Positions 38,201 through 39,847 are shown, counted from the first letter of the stretch. The stretch is DNA of 64,000 nucleotides from Poriferisodalis sp965203655 (GCF_965203655.1 NZ_CBDBDD010000003.1:1-64000), one strand, 5' to 3'. Numbers and translations are program-made. Notes: a model not told the origin generated them from the sequence alone.

Positions 38201-38722
38201 GTACTCAAGGGTCGAGGGGTCGAAGGAGGGAGTGAGGGGGTGCGCCACCCCGTCCGGGGACGTCACCGACAGCGCGCTCAACGAGGTGTCGTTGGGCTGC
38301 ACCACCGTGACCGCTACCGAGTCGATGTCCAGGTCGGTGGGATACGTCGGCGCCGCGCTGGCGGTGACGGCGTGGCTGATGGTGCTGGCGCCTGCCTCCA
38401 CGCCGGTGACGGTGAACGTCTGGGGAATGTCCCAGTTGGCGGTGGTGAACGTGTGGGTGGCGGGCAGCACGGTGGCCTTGGTGTCGGCGCCGCTAGTGGC
38501 CGAGATGGTGACGTCGCCCGTCGGCGCCTGGTCCATGACGACCGTGTACGTGCCCTTGGCGCCGCCCTCCACGACGGCCAGCGACGTGGGGGTGACGGTC
38601 ATCGAGGCCGCGGCGGGCGTCGATGCCGCGGCGGCTGTCGCTGCCCCCGGGAGAACGGGAAGCCCGGCGACCACCAGCACCGCGGCCAGGAACGCGGCGC
38701 ACGGGGCCTTGATCACCCGCAT
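5999..38722 (-). CDS. giant secreted multidomain surface protein (~10,907 aa)
   Basis: A single uninterrupted frame of 32.7 kb. It has a signal peptide (MRVIKAPCAAFLAAVLVVAGLP...) and then, in order: one sandwich unit and about nine cadherin-like/FN3 pairs (38.6-33.0 kb, including four near-identical 224-aa copies); a Calx-beta and a sandwich unit; a cluster of cysteine-bearing WSATLTV-type domains (32.35-29.35 kb); an Ig/cadherin-like stretch; then alternating Calx-beta-type (VDDDLDEDDETFT, about 18 copies) and PTSxxVxEGG...FTPxNW-type sandwiches. These are interrupted by cadherin-like/FN3 blocks at 23.8-18.3, 15.65-14.3 and 12.3-10.95 kb. The C-terminal module (8.2-6.0 kb) contains a Pro/Gln/Glu linker and a final FN3. 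Acidic Calx-beta loops suggest calcium-stiffened fibres. No sortase signal or C-terminal helix is seen. The start ATG 38722 (AAGG at -9) follows an in-frame GTG and overlaps a leader ORF stop as TGATG. Adhesin or cell-cell contact function is inferred. Confidence 0.88.
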   Translation of the reverse strand: MRVIKAPCAAFLAAVLVVAGLPVLPGAATAAAASTPAAASMTVTPTSLAVVEGGAKGTYTVVMDQAPTGDVTISATSGADTKATVLPATHTFTTANWDIPQTFTVTGVEAGASTISHAVTASAAPTYPTDLDIDSVAVTVVQPNDTSLSALSVTSPDGVAHPLTPSFDPSTLEYQILVPIAAPGVRIAATALNPSASVEVSYFGGKYPSGELLTIPSTHGRQEIYAFVSVTAANGDKTSYTIKADRPATVVRDPAVDRGEDSLALTWKGPNFASTNFGNDVHYRVRWRERTPDGSASWQPNEGPQRVELSSSPQYTITGLTALVTYEVEVWARTAAGDGEKVRLVATPGPESDDSKLSALSVTDQNGEAIAISPSFDAATLRYRGSAPLGVTEVTVTLTTSDKTASVTVDGTTAFSGEPSAPVTLEELKAKTVTVAVAASDGSGSTSYVITLQRPPSAVRNLAATPGVDSLALSWEAPQFAGTDTAGAGYRVRWRQKTADGSAPAKWQPSDAGQNVSGTSHTVTGLTGSVVHEVQVWARNSGGAGVRSRAEATPISGDSTLSAPPSVTDQAGNAIAIDLFAVVDRDGNSVAQDVYRANPENYDVATFRYEGSAALDVTGVKVTATTSDKTATVTVDGEAAASGVASEVKLTAQTKKTITVVVTAAGGGTTSYVITLQRPPSAPRDLAAAPAVGSLALTWKHPTFLGTDLHGASYRVRWRPKTPDDSAAWQPDDRGQRVSATSTSYTITGLTGSVVHEVQLWASTSGGVSVRAEAEATPISGDSTLSAPPSVTDQAGNAIAIDLFAVVDRDGNSVAQDVYRANPENYDVATFRYEGSAALDVTGVKVTATTSDKTATVTVDGEAAASGVASEVKLTAQTKKTITVVVTAAGGGTTSYVITLQRPPSAPRDLAAAPAVGSLALTWKHPTFLGTDLHGAAYRVRWRPKTPDDSAAWQPDDRGQRVSATSTSYTITGLTGSVVHEVQLWASTSGGVSVRAEAEATPISGDSTLSAPPSVTDQAGNAIAIDLFAVVDRDGNSVAQDVYRANPENYDVATFRYEGSAALDVTGVKVTATTSDKTATVTVDGEAAASGVASEVKLTAQTKKTITVVVTAAGGGTTSYVITLQRPPSAPRDLAAAPAVGSLALTWKHPTFLGTDLHGAAYRVRWRPKTPDDSAAWQPDDRGQRVSATSTSYTITGLTGSVVHEVQLWASTSGGVSVRAEAEATPISGDSTLSAPPSVTDQAGNAIAIDLFAVVDRDGNSVAQDVYRANPENYDVATFRYEGSAALDVTGVKVTATTSDKTATVTVDGEAAASGVASEVKLTAQTKKTITVVVTAAGGGTTSYVITLQRPPSAPRDLAAAPAVGSLALTWKHPTFLGTDLHGAAYRVRWRPKTPDDSAAWQPDDRGQRVSATSTSYTITGLTNAVTYQVQAWAQNSGGVGEKVQVEAAPVSDNATLSVLSVTDQDDAAIAIELASVVETDSTEVAAAAYLANPENYDVATFRYRGSAALDVTGAKVTATTSDNTATVTVDGSAAVSGTPTAPITLTARTEKTIPVVVTAAAGNQTTYTIELHRPPSAVGGLTATPAVDTVALRWTAPAFAGTDTTDEEYRVRWRQKTDDDSASWQPADAGQPVDINDTSYTITGLTSAVTYQVQMWAHNAGGTGETVATETTTLSTDATLSALSVTDQGDDAIPIVLHEVVTDDDTVVPVATYEADPGNYDVATFRYRGSAALDVTGVKVTATTSDKTATVTVDGSTASSGTPTAPVTLTARAAKTITVAVTAAGGGTTTYTIKLERPPSAVRDLAVVAGNSLLTLTWKAPEFVGTDIGDSRYRVRWRQKTDDDSAPWQPDDAGQEVLPTATAITYIADSLTATVTHQVQVWASTPGGDGEAVAVEATPTGTNSYAVADVAVAEGDAAEITVTLDQPAPTGGLTFDVAVSHASPSTAAASDVGAAPATLKVPEYKTSAALTIPTVEDEVDEGDETFEVTVTPATGVTGWAERTAGAGTATVTITEDDTAAVEVAGLHDLPQGTKITYTVRLGSKPTGAVTVTPSDSGAGSVTFSPASHAFGPDDWTTPKTFTLTGTTQGEVAIDHVASGADPTYGSGLSIDRVSLSVTAPTLWSGVLTVGGYGNRVRSVFPLKGCSAGCGDRLDDNSFSVGGVDYVFTGITDYGRGSLDNLGVSIEGRLSVSFDKVPNEALKGYQFCVGARPFALSEARSRLGGLQLWWPGAHLDWADETELGAPLDVQAVAKGEEVLLSIKASCDVGAGESLSTPGAPQGLSVTSGDSELRVDWTAPSGTGVAVTRYGVQHKPSGDARWPNEATAVPLIDGTDAVIKGLDNDVGYDVRVRAYNSAGPGQWTRTVSETPRVIELWSATLTVQGVTEIGCDSDPLVPVSHHCSELLSSSSFTFDGQTYNFELLEYVGGATKVLYLELDRDIPAALGNGFRLCVGVADSYSLSHAHSVPQRQDAPDRQWRTTLGWQAGGRVELSIRSSCQFWSATLTPKTLASGLGCNRASVTAANRCSATATLTDDDFTLAGQTHTIDRIALGSDGALAVRLGSDIPDQLRAYTLWVGDNPFHFSTAKIDPSTPHTATWTGTGLTWTAGLSVRLIMRPSEPLWSGVLTVGGYGNRVASVFPLKGCSAGCGDRLDDNSFSVGGVDYVFTGITDYGRGSLDNLGVSIEGRLSVSFDKVPNEALKGYQFCVGARPFALSEARSRLGGLQLWWPGAHLDWADETELGAPLDVQAVAKGEEVLLSIKASCDVGAGESLSTPGAPQGLSVTSGDSELRVDWTAPSGTGVAVTRYGVQHKPSGDARWPNEATAVPLIDGTDAVIKGLDNDVGYDVRVRAYNSAGPGQWTRTVSETPRVIELWSATLTVGRYNNIYYGCDNSLQGLSSRHCTTTLTSSSFTDGDQTYNIDILRIQKTPGFLLSDLEIDFDRDVSARLAGLNLCVGVTGRTGSYPLSVTRDDNSKRLWVGIGPGWSSGDRVELSIRSSCQFWSATLTPKTLASGLGCSRASITAANRCSATQTLTDDDFTLAGQTHTIDRIALGSDGTLAVRLGSDIPDQLRAYTLWVGDDPFHFSTAKIDPSTPHTATWTGTGLTWTAGRAVALYLQPGPPLLSDVVFPTLTGTREVSLDGFPPGGGRSITAGSSSDAVATVTVSDDQSALTVTPQGHGTATITVTATYRNGHRTISTFEVRVKTAPVVKARITHLRGVLGQTVSPDMTPYFEDPDGDPLTFRAVTVRIDRATFPTPPDGKLLITGISQGSSTIRITASDPDGNTVSQEVALGVDGYVSWTAAKYRVDENGAASALLKIRNEPARFAARIGMTWRPGTATGGGVDYTKGGATYTIGRSYSGAFPIAFTLVDDDLVENDETFTVTLTVPSGHIPGAGFSPGSHTTATVTITDDDAAEAKIAFGTDAASTSAHAVAVEEDVSTGTVSVPITVSHLPAASTTFTVEVLGGTATENTDYAIATKSVTFGPDDTSKTKNLEITITDDEDSERDETIELRIVAADATPDDLGDHYDRHASGSLATVTIGNDDGAVKTFSVSDTAAAAEGADATLTITLSENAPTGGVEFTVTAGYAGSSTAVAADVGSITSPVTVAENTDSLDITIPLVDDPVDEDGETFTVTVAPATGVTGWVAEGTGKDQATVTITDNDTAGVSAGSATSGKVAFNVARSRTRTYPVVLTSKPTADVTVTPVSGTPNNATVSGAMTFTLDNWNIHQHVTVTAHSRPNDLGTALISHSVSSTDPKYPAGMTLPQVEARIDRFPYVTLQNPTVTVTEPDAAATATTPVQAFISRDHQLYPAFALGFSLGAGTTATHHPTTCGPGVDFVFPFSARVSVPARFWGLSPVVNLTICGDDEHEDDEVIVLEVLSQPASYQSAGKQIITITNNDRASMTVTPTSLLAVAGSTAAYTVVMDHRPAGDVTISATSDTTAAATVRPATHTFTPQNWDTAQTFTVTGVAEGTATVSHAVTHTADAIQYPTTLDIDPVAVGVAPPTLWSATLTPATFPGGALACVDGTPEKGCEPGELLTDDVVTVGATDYPIHTIGLRTEGSFAGSLLMRFDTTLSDGNPGRLGDDLEDLVLRIDDRMLALSDATLGGDVVLDDQLVWASTGLTWAADRKVLLSLVTPRWSATLTPRDLDGEAAGCDNASSAAGDECSAAATLTDDDFDLDGKTYAITALRQTPAQGDTPRRLHVRLDPSPPDELNRYSLMVGRTELDVRDARREADGTLVWDDPAVTLAAGGATTLRLVETGPGVRVSRTALTLVGGAGSKATYTLVLNTPPAGDVVITPTSSAVADATVSGALTFTPADWNKPQTVTVTGVSDGAATITHAVTQTADAIQYPVGIHIDDVAAKVLNGYISFESAAYSVRENRRQGALGYRGWLWFALSHAPPSLSYATFAWRDGTATGGGVDYTNGATRFGIAPSVKRSALAFAFVNDDLVEDDETFTVTVTPPTGYELGDHPTATFTIEDDEARSAKIAFGTDAASTSAHAVSVDEDVSAGTVSVPITVNHLPAASTTFTVEVLGGSATEDTDYAIATKSVTFGPDDTSKTQNLEITVTDDDDTEIDETIRLRIVAADSTPDDLGDHYTRHASGSLATVTIDDDDGTPKTFAVSATASAAEGADATLTITLSENAPTGGVAFSVTAGYAGSSTAVAADVGSITSPVTVASGQTTATVTVPLVDDDLDEDGETFTITIAPASGVTGWVVAGESKDEATVTITDDDAAGVTVSQTSVTLTEAAGPTNTATYTLVLDSQPTHDVEVAISSGDTGAATVAPASHTFTPTNWDEAETFTVTAVSDDDADDESVTISHTATSTDSDYDGASIGSVAVSVDDDDTAGVSVSETSVSVNEAAGPTNTADYTLVLDTRPAGNVVVSATSDDTDKATVAPASVTFTPTNWSTAETFTVTGVAAGTATISHAVTQSEDTGGYPTSTSVESVAVTVNRAPPIPTVTSVTAGAADGAPTLTVVTSNPDPAVWDVAIQIRQSSMAWPARGTSHDLPDGVTRDTDASSAGTDVFAGLVKGTAYAVRAHLVSKGATPAAVAASSAEATATTWDVPGALSAPTVAAGASKLTVEWDAPADAGGTGAAVTGYDVNYKEASAPDRDAVLWEATLTVDQRVTIFGCESFSLLANCDVALDDDEFSLGSVDYTVRGISLNSQSGELQLITDSDFGDLVDYSLVIDGSRFPLNHELRNFSAARWGSSLSWIDGQKVKVSLVRSDPSPAAGWVDAGHSGTATTAEITGLTDGTAYDVRVRARNGISPGSAWAAGQGTPENLAVPVVDSVRVGAAGGGLPFLLVSYSNPDASRYAVVVQVREGSAGWAARGVAGAGVGLGPGRTYVGTGLKKGTTYGVRAHLVVKSTNSVVEASSAETRVVTWDDPGPPTGLDVAGGDSKLVLSWTAPADTGGVSLTGYEVAYKADSAPDRASPGRDPSTGWVDVVPSPATATATIGRLVNGTSYDVRVRAINPVGASSWVASTGVAADRTDASLKSLGVALTDAGGTVVPLTPRRLTLGSRFTARVDDDVTEVRVSATPTAAGATVTIDGTPGAAKVVALGYGDNTVTVVVTALDGTTAKTYTIVAKRAYPVPRVTSAAAGAHSDGTPKATVVTSNPDSAAYTVVVQVKEASASAWPARAAAHSLPAGVSRASSSTADSHVLIGLAKGTAYQVRAHLVTNAATPAVIDDSSSEKAFTAWNVPGAPGGPDTAAWTTTLTVDADGADRGCDNAPGGLDGCADALSSDEFPFAGKTLEVAELYVDGSDRLNLRVNTDGDAPAGLRAAKLRIGGTNGTSYPLTKGPGKLHTWTGGPSWTDDQTVTIELLAPSSTPILTVGHTKLAVGWFAPADPGGQGATVTGYEVQYKQTSAADQAAATPADPATGWVDASHSGTATTVEITGLTNAVGYDVRVRAANAVGNSVWITGSATPADTRPVPVVKWVRAGVYSDGTPKLTFSYSNPDTNVYEVVFQVKKKADAWGARGVDHDLFFFGTGLEKGTEYLVRAHLVVKSGRTVIQASSNEVSVVTWDDPGPPTDLDVTAGDAKLALSWTAPSDVGGPGASLTGYDVAYKTATAPDQTATGGDPSTGWVDAGHTGTGTAAEITGLTAGTAYDVRVRAANAAGQSPWATGSGTVLPVPVVDSVRVGAGVGGLPSLLVSFTNPDASRYAVVLQVRERSAGSEWAARGVAGAGVPVGAGRIYVGTGLDKGTEYVVRAHLVTKSPPQSVVEASSAETKVVTWDDPGPPTGLVVAGGDSKLVLSWEAPADTGGASLAGYEVEYKAGSAPDRASPGRDPATGWVDVVPSPATTAATIGRLVNGTSYDVRVRAANAAGASSWASGSGVPADPSDASLKSLEVTLTDAEGTAVELTPRRPTLGSRFTVRVDDDVTEVKVTAEPTAAGAAVTIDGTSGGSKVVALGYGDNTVTVVVTAVDGTTAKTYTIVAKRAYPLPRVTSAVAGAHSDGTPKATVVTSNPDAAAYDVVVQVKEASAAWPARAAAHSLPSGVSRASSSTADSHVLVGLAKGTAYQVRAHLVTKAATPAVFDDSSSEKAFTAWNVPGAPGGPDTAAWSTTLTVDADGADRGCDNAPGGLDDCADALGSDGFSFGGKTLEVTELYVDAGGNLNLRLKTVGDAPAGLRAAKLRIGGTNGTSYPLSDPGKLHTWTGGPTWTDDQQVTIELLAPSSTPILTVGHTKLAVGWFAPADPGGQGATVTGYEVQYKTTTAADQTATAGDPSTGWVPVSHSGTATTVEITGLTNGTAYDVRVRAANAVGNSVWITGQSTPPNKTFEITSAVSAAEGASASLTVTLSEAAPSSGVAFTVAAGYTSPSTAVAADVGTVPSSVTVSSGQTTATVTVPLVDDDLDEDDETFTITIATAASGWAKEGTGKDTATVTITDNDTAGVTVSKSSVALSSGGTATYTLVLDTKPAGNVVVSATSSAAGKATVSPAARTFTPANWSTAKEFTVTGVADGTATISHAITQSADTGGYPTSTSIGSVAVTVTDKTFEITSTASAAEGANASLTITLGEAAPSSGVAFTVTAGYTSPSTATAADVGSITSPVTVASGQTTATVTVPLTDDDLDEDDETFTITIATSASGWTVKGSGDDKATVTITDDDTAGVTLSTSSVSVTEATGASNTATYTLVLDSKPTGNVAVTISSSDTAAATVAPTTYRFTPTNWNTPKTFTVTAVADGDAEDETVTVSHSATSTDAGYNNISIGSVSVTVDDDEAKTFKITPTVSAAEGASASLTVTLSAAAPAGGVAFTVTAGYAGSSTATAADVGTVPSSVTVNAGQTTATVTVPLVDDDLDEDNETFTITVATSASGWVKEGTGKDTATVTITDDDTAGISVSKSSVAVSAGSTATYTLVLDSKPAGNVTVSATSGAAGKATVTPASFTFTPTNWNTAKPFTVTGVAAGTATVTHAVTQSADTAGYPTSTSIGSVAVTVTAKTFEITSTASAAEGASASLTITLGEAAPSSGVAFTVAAGYTDPSTATAADVGTVPSSVTVSSGETTATVTVPLTDDDLDEDDETFTVTVATSVSGWTVKGSGKDTATVTITDDDTAGVSVSKSAVSVTEASGASNTAEYTLVLDSEPTHDVAVSIRSSDAAAATVAPRSFTFTPVNWSTAKTFTVAGVSDGDADDESVTVSHSATSSDGDYRGVSIGSVSVTVDDDEARDDAFLQGLRVTLADDATNARLALSPQGSGGTRFAVKVDEDVSAVKVWATPRVTNASVSIGGQSGTVRQVSLDWGENVVPIVVTAADGVTVKAYTVTVERAYPVAGLTSVTAGAHSDGTPKVTVATTNPDAAVYDVVVQIKTKSGSWASRGAVHSLPAGVSRDAAGSTAGSHVFIGFPKAAQYLVRAHAVLKSGSTVIENSSSQKAVTTWGDPGAPGGPDAAVWSTTLTVDADGSVRGCDNAAGGLDACGSGLGSDRFSFGGKSLRVTELYVDSGGNLNLRLSTGGNLPQGLRNTKLRIGAAAGSTYALSSGFRGLYYWSGGPSWTDDQAVSIELLAPSNSPAVTAAAGKLTVEWLTPADAGGRGATITGYDVAYKTGSAADAAATTPGDASTGWVPVSHSGTATTAEITSLTDGTAYDVRVRAANAVGNSVWITGSGTPTAATAKTFEVTSTASAAEGADASLTVTLGEAAPAGGVAFTVTAGYTDPSTAVAADVGTVPSSVTVAAGETTATVTVPLVDDDLDEDDETFTVTISTSVSGWTKEGAGKDTATVTITDDDTAGVTVSKSSVSVTEASGASNTAAYTLVLDSKPTHDVAVSISSSDAAAATVAPTSFTFTPANWSTVKTFTVTGVADADAEDESVTVSHSATSTDSDYNSISIGSVAVSVDDDEAKTFKITPTASAAEGASASLTVTLSAAAPASGVAFAVTAGYASPSTATSADVGTVPSSVTVAAGQTTATVTVPLVADDLDEDDETFTVTVATAASGWTKEGAGKDTATVTITDDDTAGVTVSKSSVAVSAGSTATYTLVLDAKPAGNVVVSATSGATGKATVMPATHTFTPANWSTAKRFTVTGVAAGTATVSHAVTQSADTGGYPTSTSIDGVAVTVTAKTFEVTSAVSAAEGANASLTVTLGEAAPSAGVAFTVAAGYTSPSTATAADVGSITSPVTVASGETTATVTVPLVDDDLDEDDETFTITVATSVSGWTVKGSGKDKATVTITDDDTAGVTVSKSAVSVTEAAGASNTATYTLVLDSEPTRNVAVTVSSSDTAAATVAPTTHTFTPTNWNMARTFTVTGVSDGDADDESVTISHTATSRDSDYRGVSIGSVSVSVDDDEARDDASLQGLRVTLADDATNARLGLSRQGSGGTRFVVEVDEDVSAVKVWATPRVPDASVSIGGQSGTVRQVSLDWGENVVPVVVTAVDGATVKAYTVTVERAYPAVGVAVTAGGHSDGTPKVTVVTTNPDAAVYDVVVQVKTASAEWPSRGTAHSFPSGVSRDTSSTAGSHVLVGFAKATQYLVRAHLVVKSGSTVIGNSSPQAAVTTWGDPGAPGGPDAAVWSTTLTVDADGSDRGCDNAAGGLDACGSGLGGDRFSFGGKSLRVTELFVDSGGNLNLRLSAGGNLPQGLRDTKLRIGGAAGASYELSSGFRGLYYWSGGPSWTDDQAVTVELLAPSNSPAVTAAAAKLTVEWLEPADAGGRGAAITGYDVAYKTATAADAAATTPGDAATGWVPVTHTGTATTAQITSLTDGTAYDVRVRAVNAVGKSVWVTGSGTPTAATAKTFEITSTASAAEGANASLTITLGEAAPSSGVAFTVTAGYTSPSTATAADVGSITSPVTVASGQTTATVTVPLTDDDLDEDDETFTITIATSASGWTVKGSGDDKATVTITDDDTAGVTLSTSSVSVTEAAGTSNTATYTLVLDSKPTGNVAVTVSSSDTAAATVAPTSFMFTPTNWNTPKTFTVTAVADGDAEDETVTVSHSATSTDAGYNNISIGSVSVTVDDDEAKTFKITPTVSAAEGASASLTVTLSAAAPAGGVAFTVTAGYAGSSTATAADVGTVPSSVTVNAGQTTATVTVPLVDDDLDEDNETFTITVATSASGWVKEGTGKDTATVTITDDDTAGISVSKSSVAVSAGSTATYTLVLDSKPAGNVTVSATSGAAGKATVTPASFTFTPTNWNTAKPFTVTGVAAGTATVTHAVTQSADTAGYPTSTSIGSVAVTVTAKTFEITPTASAAEGASASLTITLGEAAPSSGVAFTVAAGYTSPSTATAADVGSITSPVTVSSGQTTATVTVPLVDDDLDEDDETFTITIATSVSGWTVKGSGKDKATVTITDNDTAGVTVSESAVSVTEAAGTSNTATYTLVLDSKPTGNVAVTISSSDAAAATVAPTSFTFTPANWSTTKTFTVTAVSDGDADNESVTVSHSATSSDGDYNSISIDGVSVSVDDDEAKTFKITPTVSAAEGASASLTVTLSAAAPAGGVAFTVAAGYTGSSTATAADVGTVPSSVTVNAGQTTATVSVPLVDDDLDENNETFTITVATSASGWVKEGTGKDTATVTITDDDTAGISVSKSSVSVTEAAGASNTATYTLVLDTKPAGNVVVSATSGAAGKATVAPATYTFTPTNWSTARTFTVTGVAAGTATVSHAVTQSADTAGYPTSTSIGSVAVAVTVVPGAPPADSRPSGWLVVRVEPGDGSLALSWNRPWGPNASYEVNWKSSSAADAAATTPGNPFTGWVEPVKVISGTRNTLYSICCAYTIEGLANGHSYDVRVRPLAYAGETPARWSTGSGTPVAPSPPSSLVLDVTRPGGSAVAVVAAGGSVAVTARLDRPALTATEVWFDTSGDGGGARWGPDCAWEHGTADIIPRGETETTVRLCATAAAAGRTMTVTAGTSDSNGLRLAASAFAVRVLGDSPPTALTLSVDPQDAAAGGTVDITARLDRPSTPGITVNLSIDGVGAAYWGDCLPAGTALGAARLYGGHSLAIPPGGQQATAKLCLRLDVEHLAIGAWTDAPRLTAQDLQLMGPAGLNLRALTVAPADPAQTLPTTAVDISSPSGSFALSVPHDVARITVTAATAYSAAEAKVNGRPVDTATSAADVPLEIGDNVITLEVDAPKAPAPREYTLTVTRGEASTDREPRRVERPRQDQQPQQQQPELPECETDSSPLCGIALTAGTQTVPLSPAFAPGVTIYRATVPAGTATVTLTPTWHSEANVLAGSRWGAATYTRPARIRPSGTPVELALAPDGGPTELWLMATSGGSRTNYRIDITQTAPQPQQQHDPPTQQPQPEPQQPEPAEPEPQQPEPREFVPEQEREPQAQQGDTPPELPGPVSGLQLTAAKKNVTVTWHAPQSGGAPHRYIVHIKPGGGGNGKTHRPQAGKLTTIFRNLEPGTAYEVWVRAQNDAGKGERTHATVTTLPAAQP
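9493..10947 (-). repeat. near-identical copy of 16207-17661 (offset 6714 bp)
   Basis: About 1.45 kb of Calx-beta/sandwich coding sequence is repeated at an exact offset of 6714 bp with only scattered substitutions. The match includes synonymous positions, which indicates recent duplication or gene conversion. Boundaries are by eye. Confidence 0.8.
10960..12620 (-). repeat. paralogous block matching 14300-15980
   Basis: This block (FN3 with an inserted cysteine domain, a cadherin-like unit and the start of a Calx-beta unit) is repeated about 3.3-3.4 kb away at 14300-15980. Nucleotide similarity is high with small indels, so it is older than the 6714-bp pair. Confidence 0.7.
18340..22560 (-). 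repeat. two diverged ~1.65-kb blocks in tandem (offset ~2.56 kb)
   Basis: The region 18340-19990 and the region 20900-22560 encode the same series (FN3 with inserted cysteine domain, FN3-like unit, cadherin-like unit, FN3) with many long identical stretches. The offset drifts from 2562 to 2568 bp because of small indels. Confidence 0.7.
29385..32360 (-). repeat. ~1.5-kb tandem duplication with a divergent middle
   Basis: Sequence from about 30080 to 30860 recurs at about 31577 to 32357 (offset 1497 bp) almost base for base, and 29390-29720 recurs near 30896-31220. Each copy holds two conserved cysteine-bearing domains, one FN3 and one divergent cysteine-bearing domain between them. The divergent centre inside conserved flanks suggests domain replacement by recombination. 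Confidence 0.8.
34395..37055 (-). repeat. four tandem 672-bp repeats (224 codons each)
   Basis: Four head-to-tail copies of a 672-bp unit encode one cadherin-like domain (DSTLSAPPSVTDQ...) plus one FN3. They differ at only a few positions, for example Ser/Ala in LHGxxYRVRW. The fourth copy diverges near its end (NAVTYQVQAW). Near-identity including third codon positions indicates very recent expansion, so copy number is likely to vary between cells and to be hard to assemble. Confidence 0.9.
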
Positions 38723-38895
38723 CACGCCTTACCCGACCGCGTAGTTGGACCGCGAAGGGGGGGGGGGGGGTCAGCGCTAGCAGGCGGGCGACCGGCGCTG
38801 GGGAACGCCCAGAGCGCGGTGGCGACGTGTGACCCCGCAGCGGTACCGCGAATGAGGCTGTCTCGGCCGAGAATCATGTAGGAGCGGTCCTGCAT
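38722..38895 (-). promoter_or_regulatory. leader ORF overlapping the giant gene start (TGATG)
   Basis: An ORF from ATG 38895 (MQDRSYMILGRDS...; alternative ATG 38877) runs through a 14-nt poly-C tract and stops at TGA 38724-38722, sharing its last base with the giant gene ATG. With 13 C the leader frame reads past the start for about 230 nt. With 15 C it stops at a TAA 9 nt before the ATG. Translation of the giant gene could therefore be coupled to the leader in a tract-length-dependent way. The leader ribosome site (GAGGGAG, 12 nt away) is only fair. Confidence 0.45.
38757..38770 (-). repeat. poly-C tract (14 nt in the mRNA), candidate phase-variation site
   Basis: Fourteen consecutive G on the + strand, 34 nt upstream of the giant gene's ATG, inside the leader ORF. 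Orientation is opposite to the two poly-G tracts of the smaller surface genes. Confidence 0.85.
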
Positions 38896-39307
38896 GTTCT
38901 TGCGCAGCTCCCTCGCATCACGGCACGCCCGCGCAGCCAGCCCCCGAGAGCCGGGTTGGCCCACAGCAGCCCAAAGCGCAACTTTACTCGCACCCGCATG
39001 ATCCCCATATTCGCGTGGCCCTCATTCAGTGACACACGGGTCTCGACCAAGCAGCACAGATATTGCGACACCATCGGCGGGCGATTGACCGCACTGTGGT
39101 CCGAGGAAGCGTCAGTCGGTTCGGGGTGGATTCCCGTCGCCCGTCGGCGCGGATCTGCTCGGCGGCCTCGAGATCTGCCCGCCGCTGCCGACGCTGGAAC
39201 CGACTGCCAACCCATGCTTTGTGCCCGTGGCACCACGGCGCGTAACGGCTGGATGGAGGTTGTGGCTACAATGAAACTACACTGGGCACCGATCCGGAGG
39301 AATCATC
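38896..39307. other. intergenic region between giant gene and RelB-type gene
   Basis: About 410 bp between divergent transcription units. I see no convincing gene here; the overlapping ORFs have no ribosome sites or recognisable domains. It must hold the promoter of the giant gene on the minus strand and that of the toxin-antitoxin pair on the plus strand. TACAAT at 39265-39270 is a plausible -10 for the latter, without a clear -35. Confidence 0.4.
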
Positions 39308-39565
39308 ATGGGCGCTGACACCGTCGTGCGAGCCCGCATCGACCCCGATACCAAGGCAAGGGCAGCAAGAGCCCTGCACGCTATGGGCTTGTCGATTTCG
39401 GATGCCATCCGCTTGCTCATGGTGCGCGTCGCTGACGAGCAGCGGCTCCCGTTCGCTGTCCAGGTGCCCACCGCCGCCACCGTCGAGGCCATGGCCGAGC
39501 TGGACGAGGGCAAGGGCAGGCGCTTCGAGAGCACGGAGGATCTGCTGCGCGATCTCGAACTCTGA
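39308..39565 (+). CDS. RelB/DinJ-family antitoxin
   Basis: An 85-residue protein whose N-terminal ribbon-helix-helix region (TVVRARIDPDTKARAARALHAMGLSISDAIRLLMVRVADEQRLPF) is typical of the RelB/DinJ family. The variable C-terminus (ELDEGKGRRFESTEDLLRDLEL) would wrap the toxin. Start chosen at ATG 39308, preceded by GGAGGA 6 nt upstream. The YafQ-type toxin gene starts 12 nt after the stop. Such antitoxins neutralise the toxin and autorepress the operon. Confidence 0.88.
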   Translation: MGADTVVRARIDPDTKARAARALHAMGLSISDAIRLLMVRVADEQRLPFAVQVPTAATVEAMAELDEGKGRRFESTEDLLRDLEL

Positions 39566-39577
39566 CGAACCTGCGAC

Positions 39578-39847
39578 ATGCTGACCCCCGTCCGGTCGTC
39601 GCAGTTCAAACGCGATGTCAGAACCACCAAGTCACGCGGCAAGGACTCCGCGAAACTGCGCGATGTGCTCCGGCTGCTCGTCAACCAGCAAGCGCTCCCA
39701 TCGAGCTACCGCGACCACCCGCTGCGCGGCCCTTGGAAGGGCTACCGGGAATTGCATCTGGAGTCGGACTGGCTGCTGATCTATCGAATTCAGGGCACCG
39801 AGCTACGACTCGTGCGCACCGGCACGCACGCCGACCTCTTCGAGTAG
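39578..39847 (+). CDS. YafQ-family mRNA interferase toxin
   Basis: 89 residues. The YafQ active-site pattern is complete: His47 (DHPL), His60 (ELHLE), Asp64-Trp65 (SDWLLIY), His84 and Phe88 (THADLFE). These correspond to the catalytic His/Asp/Trp/His/Phe set of E. coli YafQ, a ribosome-dependent endoribonuclease. It follows the antitoxin gene by 12 nt. The toxin appears intact and functional. No other domain is present. Confidence 0.9.
   Translation: MLTPVRSSQFKRDVRTTKSRGKDSAKLRDVLRLLVNQQALPSSYRDHPLRGPWKGYRELHLESDWLLIYRIQGTELRLVRTGTHADLFE

Noticed and set aside
472..38722. LPXTG or PEP-CTERM sorting signals on the surface proteins
   Set aside because: All three complete proteins end directly after the FN3 module (…LLGPE, …PATPPR, …PAAQP) without motif, helix or basic tail.
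9307..38881. Very long ORFs on the plus strand opposite the giant gene (for example 11084-14668, 21254-25588, 34430-38881)
   Set aside because: They are antisense shadows created by high GC and repeated codons; they have no ribosome sites, are low in complexity (His/Arg/Gly runs) and mirror the real repeats.
38956..39318. 120-codon plus-strand ORF in the gap before the antitoxin gene
   Set aside because: No ribosome site, mixed third-position use, overlaps the antitoxin start; no recognisable domain.
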